From a virus, in the IMG/VR virus record IMGVR_UViG_3300027754_000233, positions 1 through 36,416 of that record: a stretch of 36,416 nucleotides of DNA; one strand, 5' to 3'. The notes beneath the pieces are model-generated. The model had not been told where the DNA came from, searched no databases, and saw only the letters and a program-made list of their open reading frames with translations. This document shows, piece by piece, positions 6,186-14,056 of the stretch. The translations under genes and the position numbers were made by a program. Positions within the stretch are counted from its first letter, which is position 1, and every line of letters begins with the position of its first letter.

Positions 6186-8525
6186 ATGCCACTTCAAAAA
6201 CTCCAATACCGCCCCGGTGTAAACAGGGAAGGAACCAACTACTCAAACGAGGGTGGGTTCTACGCTTGCGATAAGGTTCGCTTTCGTTCCGGTTACCCGG
6301 AGAAGATTGGTGGCTGGCAGAGCGTCTCTAACCCTACGCTGTACACCTATAGCGGTGTATGCAGGTCAATGTGGAACTGGATTGCGCTGGATGGCAGCAA
6401 CCTAAACGGTATTGGCACCAATCAAAAAGTCTACGTAGAAAACGGTGGGGTCTATAACGACATAACCCCGTGGGCTGGTGTGGCTACATCCATCAACAAC
6501 AATCCGTTTTCAATGACTTCTGGCAGCAAGCTTATAACGGTAACTGACACATCTCACGGGGCTAATTCCGGTACATGGGTTACCTTTGCTGGAGCTACGG
6601 CTGCTGGTGGGCTAACCATTGTTGGTGCCTACGAAATCATCACAGTAACAGATGGTAATACCTACACCATCATCAACCCTACAGCGGCTTCAAGCACAAC
6701 AACGGGTGGTGGGGCTGGGGTTACAGCGCGGTATCAAGTCAACGCCGGTAACTCTGTTTACACAACAGCTAACGGCTGGGGTGCTGATGTTTGGAGTCGT
6801 GGAACTTGGGGTTCTGCCGCTACAGTTGGTATAGGCCAGCAGCTTCGCCTTTGGACACTGGATAACTACGGTCAGGATTTGGTGTTTGCTGCCCGTGGTG
6901 GTGCTATCTACTACTGGCCTAAAGACACAAGCACTTACGCCCCTGCTGTAACCCTCGCAAGTATTGCCAACACAACCACCGCAGTAACTTCGACCTCAAC
7001 GGCTGGTGTTTCATTTGTCAACACCAACGTCAATATAACTGTGCCTTACAGCATCATCCCCTATCTGTCTCCGGGTTCTGTTATATCGGGTACTGGGATT
7101 ACTGCTGAGACTTACATCACCACATCTTGGGACTTCTCAACGACAGTACCTATCTCCAGCGCAGCTACTGCAACAGCTTCTGGCTCGTACACCTTTAGTT
7201 ATTCCGGGCAAGCGGTGCCGACCTCAACGTATGAGATATTTACTTCTGACGCGCAGCGATTTGCTATTGCCTTTGGCGCGAACTCATATGACCCAACCAA
7301 CTTGTCCACCACCTTTGACCCGATGCTTGTGCGTTGGTCAGATCAGGAAAATGTGTACGATTGGGTGCCTAGTGCCGCTAACCAAGCTGGCGAACTACGC
7401 CTGTCTAATGGGTCAAATATCGTTACAGCGTTCCATGCAAGGCAGGAGAATCTTGTTTTTACGGACAGTTCGCTGTTTGTTATGCAGTATCTGGGGCCAC
7501 CCTATGTGTGGAAGTTCAACCTGATCGCAGACAACATCACGCTAAACGGCCCCAACGCTGTGGCTAGTGCTAACAACGTGACGTACTGGATGGGTATGGA
7601 CAAGTTCTACACCTACACGGGCCGTGTGGATACGCTTCCCTGCACTTTAAAGCAGTATGTATTTGGGAATTTAAACAAGGATCAGGTGTACCAGATTACT
7701 GCTGGAACAAACGAGGGTTTCAATGAGGTCTGGTGGCACTACCCTTCTGCTGGGTCAACGGTAAACGACAGCTACGTCATCTATAACTACGTGGAGCAGC
7801 TTTGGTACTACGGCAGTATTCACCGTACCGCGTGGCAGGATAGTGCGCTTCGTCAGTACCCGATGGCAGCGTTTAGCGTCGAGGTTTCTTACTTGAGTGT
7901 CGCCGTAACCACAACTACCCAAACCAGCATCTCAATTGTTGACGCGACAGCTTACCCAGTTTCTGGGACTATCCAAATAGACTCTGAGGTCATTACCTAC
8001 ACAGGTAACTCAGGCAACACGCTGACCGGATGCACTAGAGGAGTTCTTGGGACAACTGCGGCTACCCATACTCAATACACGGCGGCACCGTACTACGTGC
8101 CAAATCAGGTTATGTTCCATGAGCTAGGGACTGATGATGCTTCTCGTCCTGTTTCTATTCCGATTGAAGCTTACGTGCAGTCCTCGGACTTTGATATCGG
8201 GGATGGGCATAACTTTGGGTTTGTATGGAGAATGCTGCCGGATGTGACTTTTAACGGGTCTACGGTCAACGCGCCCGTCATATATATGACCTTGAAGCCC
8301 CGCCAGAACTCAGGTGCAACCTACGGGGAACCATCCCCCAGCGTTGTTTCAAGCTCGGATAACTTTGTGGGTGGGCGTGTCTACAACATTGAGGCTTACA
8401 CAGGACAGGTCTACACAAGGCTCAGAGGGCGGCAGATGTCGTTCAAAATCTCCTCTACAGCTCTTGGGGTGAACTGGCAGTTGGGTGTTCCAAGAATTGA
8501 TATCAGACCTGATGGACGTAGATGA
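6186..8525 (+). CDS. Large structural protein, P22 gp10-like DNA-stabilisation/tail hub type
   Basis: 779 residues, almost all beta-type sequence. The N-terminus (YRPGVNREGTNYSNEGGFYACDKVRFRSGYPEKIGGW) is the strongest recognisable stretch and is typical of a phage family often annotated as packaged-DNA stabilisation or head-tail hub protein. Other conserved-looking pieces are VLVRWSDQENVYDW-like (LVRWSDQENVYDWVPS), YWMGMDKFYTYTGR and VVWWHY-like (EVWWHYPSAGS). Residues about 578-620 hold a common phage insert, DATAYPVSGTIQIDSEVITY then LTGCTRGVLGTTAATH. It likely sits at the portal-tail junction or forms the tail nozzle. Identification is by pattern memory, not by a catalytic site. Confidence 0.6.
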   Translation: MPLQKLQYRPGVNREGTNYSNEGGFYACDKVRFRSGYPEKIGGWQSVSNPTLYTYSGVCRSMWNWIALDGSNLNGIGTNQKVYVENGGVYNDITPWAGVATSINNNPFSMTSGSKLITVTDTSHGANSGTWVTFAGATAAGGLTIVGAYEIITVTDGNTYTIINPTAASSTTTGGGAGVTARYQVNAGNSVYTTANGWGADVWSRGTWGSAATVGIGQQLRLWTLDNYGQDLVFAARGGAIYYWPKDTSTYAPAVTLASIANTTTAVTSTSTAGVSFVNTNVNITVPYSIIPYLSPGSVISGTGITAETYITTSWDFSTTVPISSAATATASGSYTFSYSGQAVPTSTYEIFTSDAQRFAIAFGANSYDPTNLSTTFDPMLVRWSDQENVYDWVPSAANQAGELRLSNGSNIVTAFHARQENLVFTDSSLFVMQYLGPPYVWKFNLIADNITLNGPNAVASANNVTYWMGMDKFYTYTGRVDTLPCTLKQYVFGNLNKDQVYQITAGTNEGFNEVWWHYPSAGSTVNDSYVIYNYVEQLWYYGSIHRTAWQDSALRQYPMAAFSVEVSYLSVAVTTTTQTSISIVDATAYPVSGTIQIDSEVITYTGNSGNTLTGCTRGVLGTTAATHTQYTAAPYYVPNQVMFHELGTDDASRPVSIPIEAYVQSSDFDIGDGHNFGFVWRMLPDVTFNGSTVNAPVIYMTLKPRQNSGATYGEPSPSVVSSSDNFVGGRVYNIEAYTGQVYTRLRGRQMSFKISSTALGVNWQLGVPRIDIRPDGRR

Positions 8526-8528
8526 CCT

Positions 8529-9191
8529 ATGGCTATTAGAAATATCCCTGTCAATACACTGCTTGCGCCAAAGGCTCCGAACCTTTTACTGGCACCGTCA
8601 ACCTACGCCTCCTCTTATCAGGAACAGTTAAACAACGCTCTACGGGTATATTTCAATGAGTTGGATAACGTCTTTAGCACCCTCCTGAACAACACTACTG
8701 GTGGGGCATTTATTCGGCTTCCTTATGGGGCTTTCCAAGACAACACGAGCCAGACAGCAACTGCCAATACTGCGACTGTAGTTAAGTTAGGAACCACTGA
8801 CGTTTCAAACGGGGTCAGCATAGTTGGGGGTTCAAAAATTACTGTTGCCACCCCCGGATTGTATAACCTTCAGTTTTCTGGGCAGTTTGAAAACACCGAC
8901 AATGCTTCCCATGATGCCAGCATTTGGATACGGATAAACGGTATTGATGTGGTGGGGTCAAACAGTATTGTGGGCATGAGTCCTCGGTACAGTGCTGGTA
9001 ACTACTTTCACACCATAGCCGCGTGGAACTACTTTATTTCAGTACAAGCCACTGATTACATTGAACTTTGGTGGTCTACAGATAATACGGGGGTATCTCT
9101 TCAAGCCTACGCCGCCGGAACAAGCCCCACCCGCCCGACAACTGCGTCTGTGATAGCCACATTGAGCTTTGTTTCCGCTCTAACAGCGTGA
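8529..9191 (+). CDS. Tail protein with jelly-roll (C1q/TNF-like) C-terminal half
   Basis: 220 residues. Residues 1-60 are a helical attachment region (YQEQLNNALRVYFNELDNVFSTLLNN). Residues 65-220 are a beta sandwich-like sequence (GAFQDNTSQTA, GGSKITVATPGLYNLQFSGQFEN, SIWIRINGIDVVGSNS, YIELWWSTDN) with the alternation seen in C1q/TNF-like or carbohydrate-binding domains at phage appendage tips. It starts four bases after the gp10-like gene and probably attaches to it or to the tail. The fold is inferred from pattern. Confidence 0.65.
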   Translation: MAIRNIPVNTLLAPKAPNLLLAPSTYASSYQEQLNNALRVYFNELDNVFSTLLNNTTGGAFIRLPYGAFQDNTSQTATANTATVVKLGTTDVSNGVSIVGGSKITVATPGLYNLQFSGQFENTDNASHDASIWIRINGIDVVGSNSIVGMSPRYSAGNYFHTIAAWNYFISVQATDYIELWWSTDNTGVSLQAYAAGTSPTRPTTASVIATLSFVSALTA

Positions 9192-9216
9192 TAAGATTGA
9201 GAAAAGCGAGGTAACT

Positions 9217-10623
9217 ATGCAACAAGTAGCGCAGGGTTTAGCTTCTCTAGGGCGTGGAGATGACTCCATGCTTGTCCATATGACCCCCGGCGAAGTCGAT
9301 GGGTTGCAGCGGCTTGCCATGAAACACGGTGGCTCCCTCACTATTAACCCGCACACGGGCCTGCCTGAAGCTGGGATTTTAAGCGCGTTGTTGCCTATGG
9401 CGGCTGGGTTTGCTTTGGGGCCAGCAGGATTCGAACTGATGAGTTCCTTGGGTGCTGCGGCTACTGTTGGTGGGTTGGGAGCACTTGCTACCGGAAGTCT
9501 AGGCAAAGGTCTTAAGTATGGACTTGGTGCTTATGGCGGTTCTGAGTTGGGCGGTGGCTTGAAGGCTATGGGGGTTGAACAAGCGCAAGGACTTGTTGGC
9601 GCTGAAACAAATGCAGCAGCAGAATTAGCTGGAAGTCAAGCGCAGAAAACGGCGTTTGATGCTGAAGCAGCTAGACAAGCCACCGCAACCGCCGAGGCTG
9701 CTGGCAATTCTACCCAAACATTTTATCCACCTAAAGTAACGTCTTCTGCATTTGATGAATATGGTGGCACTTGGGGCGATAGAACCCCAACAACATATAT
9801 GGAGCCGGGATATGCTGGGCAGATGACGTCAACGCCACCTCCAACATTTTCACAGACACCAACACAGTTTGCAGCGGATGCACAACGCAGAGCTATAGAT
9901 GAGGTTGGTTTAAGCTTTAGGCCTCCAGCGGAAAGTGCCGCTGGTCAAGCCTTAGCCAACCCCATGCGTACAGGGCTTGGGCAGCTTACTGAAAAAGGTG
10001 GAATGTCTGCGTTAGGAAGTAAGCTTGGTTACGGGGGCGCTGCCGCTATTGCTGCGCCTCTTTTGTACGGCATGACACAGCAAAAACAAAATACCCTTGC
10101 TCCCTTGCCGGGGCAGAACGTCCCCTATCAGTCCTATGCTTACAACCCCGGAACTAAAAGTTATACATGGGATGCGCCAAATCAAAACCCCTATAGCGCC
10201 CCTAATAACACACGCCCTTATTTTGAAGGTCAAGGGTACACCCGTACCGCCGCACAAGGTGGGTTGTTGGACAGCATGGAGCAGAACTCCTATCCACAGG
10301 CACGGTTGCCACTACAGCATATGAGTCGTGGCGGTTTGGATTCCCTTCAAGAGTACGCAGCCGGTGGGAAGTTGCTTCGTGGTGATGGCGATGGGATGTC
10401 AGACTCAATCCCTGCTGTTATTAAAGGGGCAAAGCCACAACGTGCAGCACTTGCAGACGGGGAGTTTGTGATACCCGCCGATGTCGTCTCGCATCTTGGT
10501 AATGGGTCTACGGAGGCTGGGGCAAAAAGGCTGTATTCAATGATGGATAAGGTGCGCCATGCACGTACCGGCAACGCAAAGCAGGGAAAGCAGATTAACC
10601 CAGAGAGATTTATGCCAGCATGA
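9217..10623 (+). CDS. Virion-associated protein, putative ejection protein
   Basis: 468 residues. The N-terminus has GRGDDSMLVHMTPGEVDGLQRLAMKHGGSL; residues about 50-130 are Gly/Ala/Leu-rich and could insert in a membrane; the middle is Ala/Gln/Pro rich. The C-terminus has a signature I have seen in many phage structural genes: GDGDGMSDSIPAV, LADGEFVIPADVVSHLGNGS, GAKRLYSMMDKVR, ending INPERFMPA. Together with the next large genes it probably makes up the set of proteins carried in the head and ejected with DNA; this is context-based inference. The stop overlaps the GNAT gene start as ATGA. Confidence 0.6.
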   Translation: MQQVAQGLASLGRGDDSMLVHMTPGEVDGLQRLAMKHGGSLTINPHTGLPEAGILSALLPMAAGFALGPAGFELMSSLGAAATVGGLGALATGSLGKGLKYGLGAYGGSELGGGLKAMGVEQAQGLVGAETNAAAELAGSQAQKTAFDAEAARQATATAEAAGNSTQTFYPPKVTSSAFDEYGGTWGDRTPTTYMEPGYAGQMTSTPPPTFSQTPTQFAADAQRRAIDEVGLSFRPPAESAAGQALANPMRTGLGQLTEKGGMSALGSKLGYGGAAAIAAPLLYGMTQQKQNTLAPLPGQNVPYQSYAYNPGTKSYTWDAPNQNPYSAPNNTRPYFEGQGYTRTAAQGGLLDSMEQNSYPQARLPLQHMSRGGLDSLQEYAAGGKLLRGDGDGMSDSIPAVIKGAKPQRAALADGEFVIPADVVSHLGNGSTEAGAKRLYSMMDKVRHARTGNAKQGKQINPERFMPA

Positions 10624-11081
10624 GTTACACAATGGCGGTAGAGAAGTTCACTGAGACGTACAGAGAACTTGAAACCCTGTACCGCTTGCATTACGCAGAG
10701 ATGGTTGCACGACTAGGAGAAGCTGGGATTCATTACCCAGAGTACAGACCTCGGTTAGATGAGTATGGCAAGGCTAGTGATGGTGGGTGGTTGTTGAACT
10801 TTGTGCTGCGGATTGATGGGAAGGCTTGTGGCTATGCCAACGTGTACGTAACGAACGATATGCATAACCATGACCTGATTGCTCAAGAGGATACGTTGTT
10901 TGTTATTAAAGAGCATCGTAATGGGATTGGTAAGAAGCTGGTCAAGTTTGTTTTGGAAGAACTAAAAGCCCGTGGCGTTAAGCGTTTGAATGTGTCGGCC
11001 AAGACTGATTTACGTGTGGCTAAGTTGTGGGGGCGTATGGGCTTTAAAGAAGCCGCTACCCAAATGACATACGAATTCTAA
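10620..11081 (+). CDS. GNAT-family N-acetyltransferase
   Basis: 153 residues. Motif A of the GNAT fold is clear: E98-H-R-N-G-I-G-K-K with the acetyl-CoA pyrophosphate loop at about 100-105, preceded by the strand DTLFVI. Motif B-like KRLNVSAK and LWGRMGFKE follow; the last of these is the typical GNAT C-terminal half. The substrate is unknown. The start is the ATG overlapping the upstream stop; a second ATG at codon 5 is an alternative. Such an enzyme embedded among virion genes recurs in short-tailed phages; whether it modifies a virion protein or a host target is not known. Confidence 0.82.
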   Translation: MSYTMAVEKFTETYRELETLYRLHYAEMVARLGEAGIHYPEYRPRLDEYGKASDGGWLLNFVLRIDGKACGYANVYVTNDMHNHDLIAQEDTLFVIKEHRNGIGKKLVKFVLEELKARGVKRLNVSAKTDLRVAKLWGRMGFKEAATQMTYEF

Positions 11082-11090
11082 GGAAATAAT

Positions 11091-12365
11091 ATGTGTGAAT
11101 CCGCCGCTCCCGCCCCTGCTGCGCCTACTTCGCAACAGGTTACCCAAAGTAACATACCTGATTGGGCTATCCCCTACGCTACGCAGAACCTTGGCAAAGC
11201 ACAGGCACTTACTGACACCGCTCAAAACCCCTACCAGCAGTATCAGGGGCAGCGGATTGCTGACTTCAACCCTTTGCAGCAGCAAGCCTTTAGTAATGTT
11301 GCCAGCATGCAGACCAACGCCGGAACCGGCGCGGCTATGGGGTATTCGCAAGACGTAGCGCAACGTGCGGCAGCACAAGGCCCGTATAACGCGCAGAACT
11401 TTGGCAACCAATATGGGCAAGGCCCACAGTTTCAAAACATGGGGTTGGGTTACCTAAGTACCAACACGCAAAATGCCAACGACCCAAATGTACAAAAGTC
11501 GTATATGTCGCCTTACCAACAAAATGTAACTGACTTCCAAAAGCAACAAGCTATCCAAGACTATGGCCGTCAGCTTCCGGGTATGGGGGCAGCTACAGCT
11601 AATGCGGGTGCTTTTGGTGGTTCGCGTCAGGCAATTGCGGGGTCTGAAAATCAACGCAACCTTACCAACCAGCTTGCCGGTATCCAAGCCACAGGTACGC
11701 AAAACGCATTTACGGCAGGGCAACAGGCATTTCAATCCGATCAAGCTAGGCAGCTTCAATCACAACTTGCCAACCAAGGCGCGTATGGTCAGATGCAGGG
11801 TCTTGGAATGCAGCAGAACCTTGCTGGTAATCAACAAGCGATGCAGAACGCGGCGCAAGGGGCGCAATATGGGTTGGCGGGTCAACAAGCTGGTGAACAG
11901 TCACGGCAGTTTGGGGCCAACTACGGGCTTCAGGGGTTGCAACAACAATTGGCTGCGGCTGGTCAGTTGGGTTCACTTGGGCAACAACAGTACGCCCAGA
12001 ACATGGGTATAAACGCAGCCCAACAACAAGCCGGTGCCCAGCTACAAGCACAAACCCAACAAGGGTTGTCACAGAACTACCAAGACTTCCTGAATCAGCA
12101 GAACTACCCGTACAAGCAGCTTGGGTTCATGTCAGATATTATTCGGGGGACCCCATCGACTGCTGGTGCTTCTACCATGTACCAAGCTCCCCCATCAACG
12201 GCTAATCAGATTATGGGGTACGGACTTGGCGCTGCCGGTATTGCCAGCTTAGCTAAAGGGGTTAAAAAGGGTGGGCGCATAAAGGCGTATAAGAAGGGTG
12301 GATTGGTGATGGGGGAGGGGCTGTATAAACTGGCGCTCCACGTTGCCTTGGGAGAACACGCATGA
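11091..12365 (+). CDS. Gln/Ala-rich putative internal virion (ejection) protein
   Basis: 424 residues with an unusually high Gln and Ala content. The N-terminus MCESAAPAPAAP is low complexity. Recognisable phage-type blocks are YQGQRIADFNPLQQQAF, SPYQQNVTDFQ, NAGAFGGSRQAIAGSENQRN and PYKQLGFMSDIIRGTPS. Residues about 190-330 form a long helical Gln-rich stretch (GMQQNLAGNQQAMQNAAQGA). The basic end KKGGRIKAYKKGG resembles other ejection-type proteins. The stop overlaps the next start by ATGA. Helical, Gln/Ala-rich and placed directly before the giant gene, it is most simply an ejected core protein. No enzyme domain is seen. Confidence 0.6.
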   Translation: MCESAAPAPAAPTSQQVTQSNIPDWAIPYATQNLGKAQALTDTAQNPYQQYQGQRIADFNPLQQQAFSNVASMQTNAGTGAAMGYSQDVAQRAAAQGPYNAQNFGNQYGQGPQFQNMGLGYLSTNTQNANDPNVQKSYMSPYQQNVTDFQKQQAIQDYGRQLPGMGAATANAGAFGGSRQAIAGSENQRNLTNQLAGIQATGTQNAFTAGQQAFQSDQARQLQSQLANQGAYGQMQGLGMQQNLAGNQQAMQNAAQGAQYGLAGQQAGEQSRQFGANYGLQGLQQQLAAAGQLGSLGQQQYAQNMGINAAQQQAGAQLQAQTQQGLSQNYQDFLNQQNYPYKQLGFMSDIIRGTPSTAGASTMYQAPPSTANQIMGYGLGAAGIASLAKGVKKGGRIKAYKKGGLVMGEGLYKLALHVALGEHA

Positions 12366-14035
12366 ACATGCCACAAGTACCGATGTCTCCACAAGCGCAG
12401 TGGACCCTTGCCATGCAGATGCCTCTGGACAGGCTGACGGCTATTCTTAAAGGACAGCCAAGCGAGATTGATGCAGCTACTGCTATGTCTGCGGTTATCG
12501 CAAAGAAGAAACAAAAAACTGCAGCCCAAGGTATGCAAGCACAGCAGCAGTTGCAGCAGCCCAACGTAAAAGACCAACTGCTTGCAGAAGACCAAGGCAT
12601 CGCCGCGTACCCTGCTCCCAATATGAATGCCGTTGTTAATGCTGCGCACGGTGGGGTAGTTGGCTACGCGGGTGGTGGGGATGTGCAGCACTTTTTTGGT
12701 GCGGGGCAGGTACGGGGTAGTCCTATGGACGCTCCGACTTCAAGGTTTGAGGATATTGCAGATTACTTTAGGGTGTTAAACCAAGAAGGGACCGATAGAA
12801 ATGCTAGAAGAAGCGCTCTCCAAGAGGCCCAAAGGGTAGTTCAACCTAAATTTAGAGAAGCCGTTACGCCGGAACAAAGACGGATAAGAGAAGACGCAGC
12901 TTCTTACTACCGAAATCTTATTGATAACCCAAACGCTCCTTACCCCGGACAAGCTGCTCCCAGCCCTGAAACTCCCGCAGCCTCGGGGTACGCTGGCTAC
13001 GCCCCTGCCCCCGGTTCTCAAGCTGCTTCTCAACCTGCCACCGGCCCAAAAGTTAAACCGGCTACTAACCCACGGGTTCAAGGTGCGCCTGTTCCAGACC
13101 CAAATTTCATTACCCAACAAGACCCCGAACAACGAGTAGACACAAACAAAATGGGAATAGAAGCTGCCCTGCCGCCAGCGCAACAAGCGCAGTACGAACG
13201 CCCTGACTGGCTAAATACCATGAACAGGTTCTCCGGTACAGATAAGATTTCTAATGAAATGACGGAAACTCTTAAGCAACTTACAGATACCGCAGAAGAA
13301 AAAAGCAGTAAAAAAAATATTGCGTCGGGTACTACGTTCCTTAAGGCTGCTCGTGCTGCTTTGCAACCGGGAAAAACTGGTTCTGGTGCGCTGGGGGATA
13401 TATTTGGTGAGCTTGCCAGCGGCGCTGAGCAGTACAAAAAAGAAGAGTCCGCAGATAAACGGGCAATGCTTGGCGCTAAAATGAGCATGCTGGGTGCGCA
13501 AGCGCAGATTATGCAGGGTAAAGAAAAGTCTGCTGCTGATATGTTTAGCCACGGAGAAACTCTGGCATTGCAAGCAAGCCAGTACACATACGACAGGGCG
13601 TTTAAACAAGAAGAGCTTAGAATAAGGGATCGTCAGATTAGTGACGAAGATAAATACCGTATGGCGCAGGTAGCTGGAGAAGCAGCTAAAAACAAGACAC
13701 TTTCGGAATGGTACGAGATGCACAGGCCGTTGATTAATGCCGAAGCTACGTACTACGGTAATAAAGGTACGGGGGGTGTTACCGAAGCACAATACGCTTC
13801 TACAAGCGCAAGACTTAGTGCGGATATTACTAAACAGCTTGATTCGCCATCAGGCGTTAGAATCAGAAACAGTCCTGAGTATAAAGGTAAGACTGACGAG
13901 TTCATACGAAAAGACCTACTCAAAAAAGGGTTGCAGACTGCTTTTCCAAATGCAGGTGGTGCGCAAGAAGAACGATCTTCTTTTCAGCGAGATGATCGCC
14001 GACCCGGAACTCCCCTAGCACCGGAACTCCCATAG
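12362..14035 (+). CDS. Putative internal virion protein with Gly-rich signature motif
   Basis: 557 residues. Residues 1-110 are conserved-looking: LAMQMPLDRLTAILKGQPSE, AAQGMQAQQQLQQPNVKDQL, GIAAYPAPNM and AAHGGVVGYAGGGDVQHFFG. The last two are a pattern shared by many uncharacterised phage structural proteins. Residues about 190-260 are a Pro/Ala/Gln linker. The rest is helical and charged (KAARAALQPGKTGSGALGDIFGELASGAEQY, RIRDRQISDEDKYRMAQVAGEAAKNK). The start overlaps the previous gene by ATGA, with GGGAG upstream. Probably ejected or core protein; function not demonstrable from sequence. Confidence 0.6.
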   Translation: MNMPQVPMSPQAQWTLAMQMPLDRLTAILKGQPSEIDAATAMSAVIAKKKQKTAAQGMQAQQQLQQPNVKDQLLAEDQGIAAYPAPNMNAVVNAAHGGVVGYAGGGDVQHFFGAGQVRGSPMDAPTSRFEDIADYFRVLNQEGTDRNARRSALQEAQRVVQPKFREAVTPEQRRIREDAASYYRNLIDNPNAPYPGQAAPSPETPAASGYAGYAPAPGSQAASQPATGPKVKPATNPRVQGAPVPDPNFITQQDPEQRVDTNKMGIEAALPPAQQAQYERPDWLNTMNRFSGTDKISNEMTETLKQLTDTAEEKSSKKNIASGTTFLKAARAALQPGKTGSGALGDIFGELASGAEQYKKEESADKRAMLGAKMSMLGAQAQIMQGKEKSAADMFSHGETLALQASQYTYDRAFKQEELRIRDRQISDEDKYRMAQVAGEAAKNKTLSEWYEMHRPLINAEATYYGNKGTGGVTEAQYASTSARLSADITKQLDSPSGVRIRNSPEYKGKTDEFIRKDLLKKGLQTAFPNAGGAQEERSSFQRDDRRPGTPLAPELP

Positions 14036-14056
14036 CAGAATAACGGAGCTGTACAC

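Noticed and set aside
13211-13792. 193-codon - strand frame
   Set aside because: Antisense to the 557-residue virion protein; Phe/Ser/Leu-rich product typical of reverse reading of Lys/Glu codons.
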